The notes beneath the pieces were generated by a model. It was not told where the DNA came from. It saw nothing but the letters and a program-made list of their open reading frames with translations, and ran no database searches. Below are positions 29,206-38,116 of a stretch of 64,000 nucleotides of DNA, piece after piece (the first letter of the stretch is position 1; every line of letters starts with the position of its first letter). This DNA comes from Lachnospiraceae bacterium (GTDB lineage: Bacteria > Bacillota > Clostridia > Lachnospirales > Lachnospiraceae): positions 62,001-126,000 of the forward strand of contig SVEE01000006.1 of the NCBI GenBank assembly GCA_015057525.1. Direction: 5' to 3'. The position numbers and the translations under genes were made by a program.

Positions 29206-29607
29206 TTATCTATTTCTTCTTACAGATAACATAATTCTACCCTCTTTTACTTGTTTTTTCAACATTTTCTTTAGTTTTTTGACAGTTTTTTTAACCAACA
29301 ACAAGATGTATGATATAGTCCAAATAAAAACACAACTTATAGTATAATGATAAACAATAAACCCTAAAATTCCACTTAACAAAATGTATATTCTGAGTTC
29401 TCCATTGTTATAAATTTGAATTTCATGTAGCACAACTATTGCTGACATCATCCAAAAACATATATCTTCAATGCTCACAAAAAAAATATTGTGTTTTATC
29501 AATCTACGAAAACATCTTATTATATCATACAAAAAGCCAAGGCCTGCTCCAACGTACAAAAACACAACAAATACATTGTATTGTAGTGCTATAAACTCTG
29601 TCATCAT
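29206..29607 (-). CDS. yabQ: Spore cortex biosynthesis protein YabQ
   Basis: 133 residues. The N-terminal LGFLYDIIRCFRR motif after the first hydrophobic segment and two further membrane segments are typical of YabQ, an outer forespore membrane protein needed for cortex formation in Bacillus. Two adjacent ATGs (29607, 29604) follow GGGAG; either may be used. It lies between rqcP and divIC. The yabP gene that normally precedes it is absent from this locus. Confidence 0.88.
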   Translation of the reverse strand: MMTEFIALQYNVFVVFLYVGAGLGFLYDIIRCFRRLIKHNIFFVSIEDICFWMMSAIVVLHEIQIYNNGELRIYILLSGILGFIVYHYTISCVFIWTISYILLLVKKTVKKLKKMLKKQVKEGRIMLSVRRNR

Positions 29608-29672
29608 TCACTCCCAATATGGCAAGCTCTAAAACATTATATGTTCAAAATAAACATACTATTACAACAGAT

Positions 29673-29912
29673 TTATAAGTATTTGTACATGTCCTTCGCA
29701 TCTTCTTTTTTAGTTGTATCAGCTATCATAGTCACCTCTGCCTTAACAGATTTGTTACCAAATGCTATCTCTATAACATCTCCAACCTTAACATCATATG
29801 ATGCTTTAACAACCTTACCATTAACCTGAACTCTTCCTGCATCACAGGCTTCATTAGCCACAGTTCTTCTCTTAATCAACCTAGACACCTTTAAATACTT
29901 ATCTAAGCGCAT
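29673..29912 (-). CDS. rqcP: S4-domain RNA-binding protein RqcP
   Basis: 79 residues, nearly entirely an S4 domain (MRLDKYLKVSRLIKRRTVANEACDAG). RqcP (YabO/Hsp15 type) stabilises the P-site tRNA during C-terminal alanine tailing in ribosome-associated quality control with RqcH. The start at 29912 has AGGAGG well placed; an upstream in-frame extension lacks a site. It follows the HU terminator and leads into yabQ. Confidence 0.9.
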   Translation of the reverse strand: MRLDKYLKVSRLIKRRTVANEACDAGRVQVNGKVVKASYDVKVGDVIEIAFGNKSVKAEVTMIADTTKKEDAKDMYKYL

Positions 29913-29937
29913 AATTAGACCTCCTATCAAAAACAAA

Positions 29938-29959
29938 AGCCACCGCTTAAGCGATGGCT
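29938..29959 (-). terminator. Rho-independent terminator of the HU gene
   Basis: The palindrome AGCCA-(CCGCTTAAGCG)-TGGCT is followed on the minus strand by TTTTGTTTTTG, 25 nt beyond the HU stop. Confidence 0.8.
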
Positions 29960-29984
29960 CTTAATTTATAAACTCTTATATGGA

Positions 29985-30257
29985 TTAGTTTACAGAATCC
30001 TTTAAAGCCTTACCAGCTTTGAACTTAGGTGCCTTAGAAGCAGCAATCTTCATAGTCTCACCAGTTCTTGGGTTTCTACCCTCTCTAGCTGGTCTTTCAG
30101 CAACTTCAAATGTACCGAATCCAACTAACTGGATCTTCTCGCCCTTCTTTAATTCGCTAGCAACTGTCTCAGTGAAAGCCTTAAGTACCTTCTCTACCTC
30201 AGTCTTCTTTAAGCCAGTCTTCTCAGCCATGCTTGCAACTAATTCGTTCTTGTTCAT
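29985..30257 (-). CDS. hup: HU family DNA-binding protein
   Basis: 90 residues, the standard length. The motifs GFGTFEVAERPAREGRNPRTGE (DNA-binding arm) and the C-terminal PKFKAGKALKDSVN are diagnostic. HU bends and compacts DNA as a dimer. The ATG at 30257 has RBS AGGAGG. It has a near-consensus promoter and its own terminator, so it is a highly expressed monocistronic unit next to rqcP as in many Firmicutes. Confidence 0.97.
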   Translation of the reverse strand: MNKNELVASMAEKTGLKKTEVEKVLKAFTETVASELKKGEKIQLVGFGTFEVAERPAREGRNPRTGETMKIAASKAPKFKAGKALKDSVN

Positions 30258-30350
30258 CGATAATTCCTCCTATATAATACAAACGTCGTTGATTGCCATA
30301 AGCAATACCTTTTTTTATTTGCGGCACCTATTAAAAATGCCCTATGCATA

Positions 30351-30379
30351 TTTATACCCTTTTAACCAGTATTTGTCAA
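30351..30379 (-). promoter_or_regulatory. Strong sigma-A promoter of hup
   Basis: Consensus TTGACA (30374-30379), a 17 bp spacer and TATAAA (30351-30356) give a leader of ~87 nt before the ATG at 30257. The leader holds an ATTGC/GCAAT stem around 30285-30310. Confidence 0.85.
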
Positions 30380-30426
30380 GTAAAAACGCAAGGAAAATCA
30401 ATAACTTTTGTAATTTATTAATAATT

Positions 30427-30975
30427 TTAACCTTCCATCTGTTTTCCAAGAAAGTTAGCCGCCACAACCGCAATCTTCTGTTCGGTCTCTCCAATAGGTT
30501 TATCACCTTCTCTTGAAAGCAATATAACTGCCCCTATGGCATCGCCCTCGCTAATAATAGTTTGAACAATCTGACCAGTATATTCATTCTCACCATTACC
30601 CAAAATTTTTATAAATTTCTTCTCACCCTTCTTGGCTAATATTGCTTCCCTGTCATTAATTGCTTCCTCAAGTTCCTTATGAAGACTTTTTCCAAGTAGT
30701 TCCTTCTTTGGTATACCTGCCACCGCAATAATTTGGTCTCTATCGCTAACACATACACCACATCCAAGTATCTGCGCAGTTGCCTCCACATACTGCTGAG
30801 CAAAAGCACTAAGCTCTCCTATCGGGGAATATTTCTTTAAAATAATTTCTCCTTCTTTGTCTGTAAATATTTCTAGGGGGTCACCCTCTCTTATTCTGAG
30901 AACTCTTCTTATTTCCTTTGGAACAACAATCCTCCCCAGTTCATCGATACGCCTAACAATGCCTGTTGCCTTCAT
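30427..30975 (-). CDS. spoVT: Stage V sporulation protein T (AbrB-type regulator)
   Basis: 182 residues. Residues 1-50 form an AbrB/MazE swapped-hairpin DNA-binding domain (MKATGIVRRIDELGRIVVPKEIRR), and the rest is a GAF-like domain, the exact SpoVT layout. In Bacillus it tunes sigma-G dependent genes in the forespore. The start at 30975 is preceded by GGAGGT, and that RBS is the 3' arm of a long hairpin (30985-31035). The gene follows the c-di-GMP operon. Confidence 0.95.
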   Translation of the reverse strand: MKATGIVRRIDELGRIVVPKEIRRVLRIREGDPLEIFTDKEGEIILKKYSPIGELSAFAQQYVEATAQILGCGVCVSDRDQIIAVAGIPKKELLGKSLHKELEEAINDREAILAKKGEKKFIKILGNGENEYTGQIVQTIISEGDAIGAVILLSREGDKPIGETEQKIAVVAANFLGKQMEG

Positions 30976-30984
30976 ATAATAAAA

Positions 30985-31035
30985 ACCTCCATTTACAAAT
31001 CTTAGTATTTGAAACTAGTATCTGTAAATAGAGGT
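30985..31035 (-). terminator. 16-bp hairpin that ends the GGDEF operon or sequesters the spoVT ribosome binding site
   Basis: 31020-31035 pairs with 30985-31000 over 16 bp (two G-U pairs in RNA), with a 19-base loop that can itself fold. The 3' arm includes GGAGGT, the spoVT Shine-Dalgarno, and is followed by TTTTTATTAT. It is thus both a plausible intrinsic terminator for the upstream gene (stop at 31062) and a block on spoVT translation from read-through transcripts. Confidence 0.75.
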
Positions 31036-31061
31036 ATTTTATACCTTGCTTATTTGTTGTT

Positions 31062-32147
31062 TTAATTATTTTTTAAATCTTCTTCAAAAGAAACAACCTG
31101 ATTTCTTCCGTTATTTTTTGCCATGTACATTGCATCATCTGCATTCTTTATGGTATCGTGATAATCACCACCACCATACATAGCAATTCCTATAGAAATT
31201 GTTGTTTTACATATGCCATTATCACTTTGTTCAACTTTTTCTCTCAACATACCTGCAATTCTTATTGCCTGTTCAGAAGGACATCCTGGCATAATAATCA
31301 AAAATTCTTCTCCACCCCAACGAATAACATAATCTGTAGCACGAACATTACTACGCAACGTATTAGCGATATGAACAATAACCTTATCTCCATCCTCATG
31401 GCCAAATTCATCGTTCACCTTTTTGAAAAAATCAATATCAATCAAAAGCATACTAACCGATAAATCAGGGGCAAATACCAATCTACCAGCCGAAGCATCA
31501 TATATTTCTTTTAATATATTACGATTATATACACCTGTAAGCTGATCACGAACTGCCAACTGCTTAAGGCTATCTTTTGCAACATAATGTTCAAAGTATA
31601 CACCTTGCATCATATAATGCATTGCTCCTATAGCTAAAACACATGGCAAATTAAACAGATACATCATCTCTAAATTTTCATATTGTATAAATATATTGGC
31701 AACAGCAATATCAACAATCAAAAACATATGCGCAATCATACTATATAAAAACGGAGCTGAAAAACCTGCACACACAAATATAATATTCATGATAATCATA
31801 CCTGGAATCGCAAACTGTCTATCGGGCAATAAATATGTAGCCCAATCAGTACACCAAATAATAATGTGTATCATCAAATATGTTGCAAAAACCATCACAC
31901 GATAATCTGTAACTTTTTTTGTTAAAATTACATACACAAAAAAAGGAACTATTACTATAGCACGCGGCAGCAATGTCTCATAAGCAAAATGTCCAAAAAT
32001 GCTACAATCAGTAATAAAGAAGGATAAATATGCCAATACAGCAACTGTAACCATACGCATATTAAATTTTTTATAATAGTCATACTTTGATTGAAAAAAT
32101 TTCTTTTGTTCTTCTTTAGAAAAATCTCGTAAAACGATTTTATCCAT
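31062..32147 (-). CDS. Membrane diguanylate cyclase (GGDEF)
   Basis: 361 residues. Five or six membrane segments fill residues ~30-190, followed by a GGDEF domain with active-site GGEEF at 278-282 and a product-inhibition I-site RATD at 269-272 (RxxD, five residues before GGEEF). It should make cyclic di-GMP from two GTP, with feedback inhibition, in response to an unknown membrane or ligand signal. It lies 22 nt after the GGDEF/EAL gene, the last gene of a three-gene operon that ends at the hairpin 30985-31035. Confidence 0.93.
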   Translation of the reverse strand: MDKIVLRDFSKEEQKKFFQSKYDYYKKFNMRMVTVAVLAYLSFFITDCSIFGHFAYETLLPRAIVIVPFFVYVILTKKVTDYRVMVFATYLMIHIIIWCTDWATYLLPDRQFAIPGMIIMNIIFVCAGFSAPFLYSMIAHMFLIVDIAVANIFIQYENLEMMYLFNLPCVLAIGAMHYMMQGVYFEHYVAKDSLKQLAVRDQLTGVYNRNILKEIYDASAGRLVFAPDLSVSMLLIDIDFFKKVNDEFGHEDGDKVIVHIANTLRSNVRATDYVIRWGGEEFLIIMPGCPSEQAIRIAGMLREKVEQSDNGICKTTISIGIAMYGGGDYHDTIKNADDAMYMAKNNGRNQVVSFEEDLKNN

Positions 32148-32169
32148 TCTTTAGGTTCCCTCCAAAAGT

Positions 32170-33840
32170 TTATGTTTCTATATACATCAATCTTGTTTCA
32201 AACTCCTCTACCGCCAACGGCTTGTCAAAATAAAATCCTTGAGCTAAAAAGCAATTATTTCTTTTTATAAGTTTTAACTGTTCCACAGTCTCCACACCTT
32301 CAACTATACATTCAAACCCCATATCTGCCGAAAGAGCTATGAGATGTTTCAACATAGCCATACGCTTCTCATCATAATTCTTACCATCTGGCAAATAACT
32401 TCTATCAATCTTTAAGACACTCCATGGCGCTTCCCTAAGAAGATTAAGGGAAGAATAACCTGTACCAAAATCATCCACGGAAGTTGAAATCCCATTATTC
32501 CTAAGTCCTGTAACCAACTGCTTTAAAATATCAAAATGCAAATCCATTGTGGTTTCAGTAAGTTCTATTTCTATGTATTCGTGAGGAACATTGTTTCTAT
32601 CTATTATATCCAGTATATCCTCTAGAATTCTGGAATTCCCTAAATGTTTTCTCGATAAATTGACAGATACTTTAACTGCTTGTTTCCCAGTGTCAATCCA
32701 CCTTCTTATATCTTTACAAACATGATCAAGCATATAAAAATCCAATTGGCAAATAGCCTGACTTCTTTCAAGAACGGGAATAAAATCGCCTGGAGAAACG
32801 ATTTTACCATCATGAAACCATCTACAAAGTGCCTCAGCACCCACCATAAGGTAATCCTTCAAATCAACCTTAGGCTGATAAAACACTTTAAACTCTTCGT
32901 TAGCCATGGCATCCACAAATATTTCTTCTATATATCTGTTTTTCTTGGATTGCTCTAAAAGCTGTGAATCAAAAAAGGCTGTGTATGCTGTTTCGGCAGA
33001 ATTCTTAGCAACCTTCGCCGCCATGCTTATGGAGTCCATAATATCTGTTGCATTATCACAATCCTCATCAATCATATAGAATCCAGTGCTTGCAGATATA
33101 TATACGTTTTCATCTTCTTCTATAAGATACACATCTTGTCCTGCAAGATAAAGCTTAACATCATCTAATCTAGTCTTGTTGAACAACATAATAAAATTAT
33201 CACCGCCAACACGACATATAATGTCATCATCTTCTATGTTGAGTTGCAATCCTTTAACAAACTTCTTCATAGCTAATGTGCCATTTCTTCTTCCAACTCT
33301 ATCATTAACCGAAGAAAAGCCTTTCAGGTTAAATCTACATGCACAATATTTGCCAATCTCTTTTTTATCTATGAGATAATTTGCCACCTTAACAAAATAG
33401 TTTAAATTATAAACCTCTAACTCATGGTCCTTATACAACATTTCAGAGGCAATACGCATTGTTCTTATACGTCCATGAAAACTGTACAAAATTTTGAGCA
33501 ACACCTTAATCTTGGACAAAATAACTTCATCCCATCCATGATTCTCACATGTACCATTCACAGAATAGACTGCTATGCATGTATCCATAGTATCTTCTCT
33601 CTGAGTGTATATACATGCATCATTGTAGACCTCTGTTTCATATAAAAGAGTTTCTTTCACTTCACTTTCTCTTTCCTGAATAGTATTCTCATAGAAACAT
33701 ACCCCAACTCTGCCTATACCAAGCACATTACAAATTGGCCCCAATGCTAATGCTATAGCGTCGCTTCTTTCGTCAGTAACAGATTCCATATTAATCAAAA
33801 ATTCATCTAGTGCACGACCATATTCTGCATTATCAAACAT
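32170..33840 (-). CDS. GGDEF/EAL protein, probable c-di-GMP phosphodiesterase
   Basis: 556 residues. A soluble N-terminal sensor-like region (1-~130) precedes a GGDEF domain whose active site is degenerate (GGDNF, 212-216) and lacks an I-site, then an EAL domain with intact motifs: EALCR (336-340), ELTET, DDFGTGYSSL, KIDRSY and VEGVET. It is therefore expected to degrade c-di-GMP, with the degenerate GGDEF acting as a GTP-binding regulator. No membrane segment is seen. It starts 11 nt after the PocR-domain gene and precedes the active cyclase, pairing opposing activities. Confidence 0.93.
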   Translation of the reverse strand: MFDNAEYGRALDEFLINMESVTDERSDAIALALGPICNVLGIGRVGVCFYENTIQERESEVKETLLYETEVYNDACIYTQREDTMDTCIAVYSVNGTCENHGWDEVILSKIKVLLKILYSFHGRIRTMRIASEMLYKDHELEVYNLNYFVKVANYLIDKKEIGKYCACRFNLKGFSSVNDRVGRRNGTLAMKKFVKGLQLNIEDDDIICRVGGDNFIMLFNKTRLDDVKLYLAGQDVYLIEEDENVYISASTGFYMIDEDCDNATDIMDSISMAAKVAKNSAETAYTAFFDSQLLEQSKKNRYIEEIFVDAMANEEFKVFYQPKVDLKDYLMVGAEALCRWFHDGKIVSPGDFIPVLERSQAICQLDFYMLDHVCKDIRRWIDTGKQAVKVSVNLSRKHLGNSRILEDILDIIDRNNVPHEYIEIELTETTMDLHFDILKQLVTGLRNNGISTSVDDFGTGYSSLNLLREAPWSVLKIDRSYLPDGKNYDEKRMAMLKHLIALSADMGFECIVEGVETVEQLKLIKRNNCFLAQGFYFDKPLAVEEFETRLMYIET

Positions 33841-33851
33841 CCAATCCCCCC

Positions 33852-35009
33852 TTATAATGGTAACTGTGGAATACTAAATTCTACAAAAATAGTGTTATCT
33901 TCTTCTCTCCTCATAATAACAGATGCCGACATCTGTTCAAGGAACATTTTGAGTAATCTAATCGCGACAAGAGAAACATCTTCCGGCTCATATACAAAAC
34001 TGTCGCTGTTTACATAGCTAAGTATTTTTTTTCCAGTATCAGACGGAATCTTTGAATCGTAATCCATAATAGTTATAACTAGCATTGTTGCATACGACTT
34101 TTTACGTGTAGAGAATTCTACGGTCAGAAGCCCTCCTGTTTTGTATGTGGAAATAACCTGAAGTGCTTTAACAGTTATCTGCCCTATTCTGCCTGCATCC
34201 CCAAGCAAAAACTCCGGAACCGACGGAGCCACTCCAATACGAAAATCTATTTTATTCGTATCCAACATATTGACAGCCTGTTCATATACAACATCCATTA
34301 AATCATTAACCTTATAGTTAGTCTCTCTAAGTTCTATCTTACCATCTACTTGTCGAATGTAATCTACAACCTCACGAATCTCAACTGGTATTTGACTAGA
34401 GTCCATATGTAAATCACTATACATGCTCATGATAAATTCTGATTGTGCTTTGGCTGCCTTCTCCATCTTACGACTCTTCTCAAGTGCCAAGTAATTATGA
34501 TATGCCATTTCAGATAAACTTGCAGCAAGACCTTCAAGGAAAATAGCCGCACGTTCAACATCCTCTTTATCCATGCATCGTGTTTTCTTAGCCGCCTCAA
34601 TAAATGTGTCAGGATCAATGCCTAATTCCTTGGCAATTTGCGCCATTTTTTCTTCATCTACATCCTCTGTACGAATCTGACCGCCTATGCAACTACCAAT
34701 CATCTTACCCTCAAGCATAATAGGTGCTGCAAAATCAGTTAATCCTGCATGACAGTTATAAACAGTTGCACGTTTATTCTTAAGCGTTAAAACGGCTCCA
34801 TTTTTATCACACTCTTCACATCTGCTGCATCCTAACTTAGTGGTTCTGACCAAATCCATACAAAAGCCAGAAAATCCACTTCCTTTTGTTACTGGTATTC
34901 CATTTTCATCTGTCATAAGTGAGGCAAGGCCTGTATATTTCGAAAATTCATCTTGTATTTTCTGTAAGGCCTTAACTTCCATCAAGTCTACCAAGCGTAT
35001 ATCTTTCAT
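33852..35009 (-). CDS. PocR-domain sensor protein with degenerate kinase-like C-terminus
   Basis: 385 residues. Residues ~10-165 form a PocR-type ligand-binding domain with conserved cysteines (CSRCEEC, then YNCHAG), seen in sensors of hydrocarbon-like ligands or possibly cluster-binding. A linker helix (165-215) and a C-terminal ~150 residues resemble a histidine-kinase ATPase domain, but no phospho-accepting His motif and no clear N/G1/G2 boxes are visible. It may relay a signal to the two c-di-GMP enzymes encoded directly downstream. No membrane segment is present. Its start at 35009 follows a typical AGGGTG site. Confidence 0.8.
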   Translation of the reverse strand: MKDIRLVDLMEVKALQKIQDEFSKYTGLASLMTDENGIPVTKGSGFSGFCMDLVRTTKLGCSRCEECDKNGAVLTLKNKRATVYNCHAGLTDFAAPIMLEGKMIGSCIGGQIRTEDVDEEKMAQIAKELGIDPDTFIEAAKKTRCMDKEDVERAAIFLEGLAASLSEMAYHNYLALEKSRKMEKAAKAQSEFIMSMYSDLHMDSSQIPVEIREVVDYIRQVDGKIELRETNYKVNDLMDVVYEQAVNMLDTNKIDFRIGVAPSVPEFLLGDAGRIGQITVKALQVISTYKTGGLLTVEFSTRKKSYATMLVITIMDYDSKIPSDTGKKILSYVNSDSFVYEPEDVSLVAIRLLKMFLEQMSASVIMRREEDNTIFVEFSIPQLPL

Positions 35010-35188
35010 AGCATCACCCTAAAAAACGTATCACATCTGTCAAATAGCATCCATTTTTTCTTGCATAATAGCAAAAATTTCCTATTTATATAATACTATT
35101 TTTTTATACAAAAAACAACTTTTTATAGTTAAATTTAACAATATTTAAACGGATTTTTATATACATTTTACGACATTTAAATCTAAAA

Positions 35189-35228
35189 GAAAAAGGGATA
35201 TACCTTCATCTTGGCATATCCCTTTTTC
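35189..35228 (-). terminator. Terminator of the NCS2 permease gene
   Basis: A stem of 15 of 16 pairs (35189-35204 with 35213-35228; GAAAAAGGGATAT core) with an eight-base loop is 17 nt beyond the stop and followed by T-rich sequence on the minus strand. Confidence 0.75.
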
Positions 35229-35244
35229 GAAACATATCTATAAT

Positions 35245-36603
35245 TTACAAAACTATATATTTTGCCACAAAAAGTATAGCTAAAATATACATAAGTGGCG
35301 TAATCTTCTTGGTCTTTCCGCAAACCAAATTAATTACAACATACGAAATCACACCAAATGCAATCCCCTCTGAAATACTGTAGAGAATAGGCATGGCAAT
35401 AATGCAAAGATATGCAGGAACAGACTCTGTTACATCATTAAAGTCAATTTCCACAACAGCACTAACCATAAGGAATCCTACGAATATAAGAGCTGGTGCT
35501 GTAGCAAATCCTGGTATAGCACAGAAAATTGGTGACAAAAATACCGACAAGAGGAAAAGCAAACCTGTAACAACTGATGTGAGACCTGTTCTACCACCCG
35601 CAGCCACACCCGCAGAGCTTTCTACAAATGTAGTAGTTGTGGATGTTCCAAGCACAGCACCTGCAGATGTAGCAATGGCATCTGCAAAAAGAGCCTGTTT
35701 AACTTTAGGTAACTTACCATTTTCATCAAGCATATCGGCTTTGTTTGCAACACCGATAAGAGTTCCAAGTGTATCAAACATATCAACGAAAAGGAACGCA
35801 AATATTATTATGATAAAATCAGTTATCTTAACACCACTCATATCAGCATTAAAGCATTCTCCAAATGTAGCCCCAATTGCTGTTAAATCAAAATCCGACC
35901 ACGCAGGGAAAAGAGAATAAAATCCAGCTTCCGCATCTACTGTATAAATCCCAACTGCCTCACATATCATTCCTATAATCCAGGTAACTACAATACCTAT
36001 AAGTATAGAACCCTTAACATTTTTAGCATACAAGATAGCAGTTATAAGTAATCCTATCAATGCAAGAAGTGCACATATACCAACTGTACTAAAGTTCTCA
36101 GTAAAATCAACAACAGCCACAAGTGTAGCCCCGTCATCCACAACTATATTGGCACCTTGAAGTCCAATAAAAGCACAGAAGAGTCCGATACCTACAGATA
36201 CACCCTTCTTAAGCTGAAGTGGAATCGCATTGAAAATTGCTTCTCTAACATTTGTAATCGATAAAATTATGAATATTATACCTTCAACAAATACAGCAAG
36301 TAATGCCACCTTCCATGAATATCCCATAGAACCACAAACTGTATATGCAAAATACGCATTAAGCCCGAGTCCCGGAGCAAGCGCAAAAGGATAATTAGCG
36401 CAAAATGCCATAACAAAGGTACCTATAAACGCTGCCAAAGCAGTAGCCATAAGCACTGCGTTTTTATCCATACCCGAAGCAGATAAGATAGTTGGATTTA
36501 CTGCCAAGATATAAGCCATTGTCATGAATGTAGTAATACCGGCAACAACTTCAGTCTTAACAGTAGTATTGTTTTCTTTAAGCTTAAAAATTTTTTCTAA
36601 CAT
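35245..36603 (-). CDS. NCS2/AzgA-type purine permease
   Basis: 452 residues, about 12-14 membrane segments. The N-terminal TEVVAGITTFMTMAYILAVNP and the ALAPGLGLNAYF motif define the AzgA/PbuG branch of NCS2 transporters, which import hypoxanthine, guanine or adenine by proton symport. It feeds purine salvage such as Hpt (24.8 kb). No purine riboswitch is visible in the short upstream region. It is monocistronic with its own terminator. Confidence 0.92.
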   Translation of the reverse strand: MLEKIFKLKENNTTVKTEVVAGITTFMTMAYILAVNPTILSASGMDKNAVLMATALAAFIGTFVMAFCANYPFALAPGLGLNAYFAYTVCGSMGYSWKVALLAVFVEGIIFIILSITNVREAIFNAIPLQLKKGVSVGIGLFCAFIGLQGANIVVDDGATLVAVVDFTENFSTVGICALLALIGLLITAILYAKNVKGSILIGIVVTWIIGMICEAVGIYTVDAEAGFYSLFPAWSDFDLTAIGATFGECFNADMSGVKITDFIIIIFAFLFVDMFDTLGTLIGVANKADMLDENGKLPKVKQALFADAIATSAGAVLGTSTTTTFVESSAGVAAGGRTGLTSVVTGLLFLLSVFLSPIFCAIPGFATAPALIFVGFLMVSAVVEIDFNDVTESVPAYLCIIAMPILYSISEGIAFGVISYVVINLVCGKTKKITPLMYILAILFVAKYIVL

Positions 36604-36660
36604 ATTATTCCCCTTTCTCGTAAATATGTTCTAATTTTAGCAATTATTTAATTAAACCAC

Positions 36661-36695
36661 AAGAGCAAAGATTAATTAAAATAATCTTTGCTCTT
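36661..36695. terminator. Hairpin between SNF transporter and NCS2 permease genes
   Basis: A 14 bp perfect stem (AAGAGCAAAGATTA with its complement) and seven-base loop lie 12 nt after the SNF transporter stop. The U-tract is poor on either strand, so it may terminate weakly or only stabilise the mRNA end. Confidence 0.55.
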
Positions 36696-36706
36696 ATTCC
36701 TCTAAT

Positions 36707-38062
36707 TTATATTAATCCATTTACCAGAATCACAAGAATCAATATTGGTAAAACGAATTGGAAATATGGCTTTACCCATTTCTTTAACTTCATACCTGCA
36801 CCAGTATTTGCTTCTTGCATATATTTATCATATCCCCAACCATATTTAGTTATACAGAATAACAAAAATATTAATGCACCTGTCGGCAAGAGAATATTAC
36901 TAACTATAAAGTCCTCTGTGTCAAGAATATTTCCACCCTTTATGAGTTTTATATCGCTCCATACATTAAAGCCTAAAACACAAGGAATACTTGTAACAAG
37001 CACTATAATACAGTTAGCAATTGTCGCCTTCTTTCTACTCCATCCAAAGTTATCCATACAGCTCGCCATAATATTTTCAAAAACAGCAATTACTGTAGTA
37101 AAACTTGCAAAAGTCATAAACAAGAAGAAAAGTGTTCCCCATATACGACCACCTGCCATATCCACAAATACATTTGGCAATGTAACAAAAATAAGCGAAG
37201 GTCCTGCATCTGGAGTTATTCCAAAAGAAAAGCACGCCGGAAAAATTATAAGACCTGCGGAAATTGCAACAAAAGTATCCAAAACGCAAATTCTTACAGA
37301 CTCACTGAGTAATGTATTGTCCTTCTTCATGTAGCTACCAAATATTTGCATACTTCCAATACCAAGACTAAGGGTAAAGAAGGCCTGATTCATGGCTGCA
37401 GTAATCACTTTTCCTATTCCTACATTTTTTGCTTTTTCTAAATCAGGCAATAAATAAAAGGAAAGTCCTTCCCTTGCACCTGAAAGTGTGGCACTATTAA
37501 TAGCCAACACAACAATTAAAACAAGAAGGGAAATCATCATAAATTTGGAAATTCTCTCAAGTCCATTTTGGAGTCCAAAGCTACAAACCAAAAAACCTAA
37601 AACTACTATAATTAGTGTCCAAAGTCCCATTTCAACAGGTGATGCCAACAAATCATTAAATACACTTTCCACTGCTACAGCATCTAATGTACCATCAAAT
37701 TCACCTCTTAAAAACTTGAAGAAATAGCTAATCATCCATCCTGCAACACTAGTATAATACATCATGAGAATAAGGTTTCCCAACATGCAAAGCCATCCAT
37801 GAAGATGCCATTTCTGTCCTTCCTTTTCAAGCTGTTTATATGCACCCACAGCACTTTTTCCTGTTGCTCTTCCCACAGCAAGTTCCATAGTTAAAACAGG
37901 AATTCCCATACAAAGAAGAAACAACAAATAAAATAATACAAATATTCCTCCACCATTTTCACCTGCAACGTAAGGAAATCTCCACACATTTCCTATCCCT
38001 ATTGCACACCCAGCACTAACAAGTATAAAGCCAAGACGTGATTTGAAATTTTCCCGTGCCAT
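36707..38062 (-). CDS. Sodium-dependent transporter (SNF/NSS family)
   Basis: 451 residues with about 11 membrane segments. The N-terminal RLGFILVSAGCAIGIGNVWRFPY is the sodium/substrate-binding helix 1 of the neurotransmitter:sodium symporter family, and the length fits the 11-helix prokaryotic members. The substrate is probably an amino acid or related amine; it cannot be specified from the sequence. It lies between the FHA gene (54 nt upstream) and the purine permease. Confidence 0.93.
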   Translation of the reverse strand: MARENFKSRLGFILVSAGCAIGIGNVWRFPYVAGENGGGIFVLFYLLFLLCMGIPVLTMELAVGRATGKSAVGAYKQLEKEGQKWHLHGWLCMLGNLILMMYYTSVAGWMISYFFKFLRGEFDGTLDAVAVESVFNDLLASPVEMGLWTLIIVVLGFLVCSFGLQNGLERISKFMMISLLVLIVVLAINSATLSGAREGLSFYLLPDLEKAKNVGIGKVITAAMNQAFFTLSLGIGSMQIFGSYMKKDNTLLSESVRICVLDTFVAISAGLIIFPACFSFGITPDAGPSLIFVTLPNVFVDMAGGRIWGTLFFLFMTFASFTTVIAVFENIMASCMDNFGWSRKKATIANCIIVLVTSIPCVLGFNVWSDIKLIKGGNILDTEDFIVSNILLPTGALIFLLFCITKYGWGYDKYMQEANTGAGMKLKKWVKPYFQFVLPILILVILVNGLI

Positions 38063-38116
38063 TATCTATCCTCCAAAAATCCTCTAAAATCTATGCATAA
38101 ATACACTTTGAGTCTC

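Noticed and set aside
36604-36706. Purine riboswitch upstream of the NCS2 permease
   Set aside because: The gap is ~100 bp and mostly a hairpin of the neighbouring gene; the conserved three-way junction is absent.
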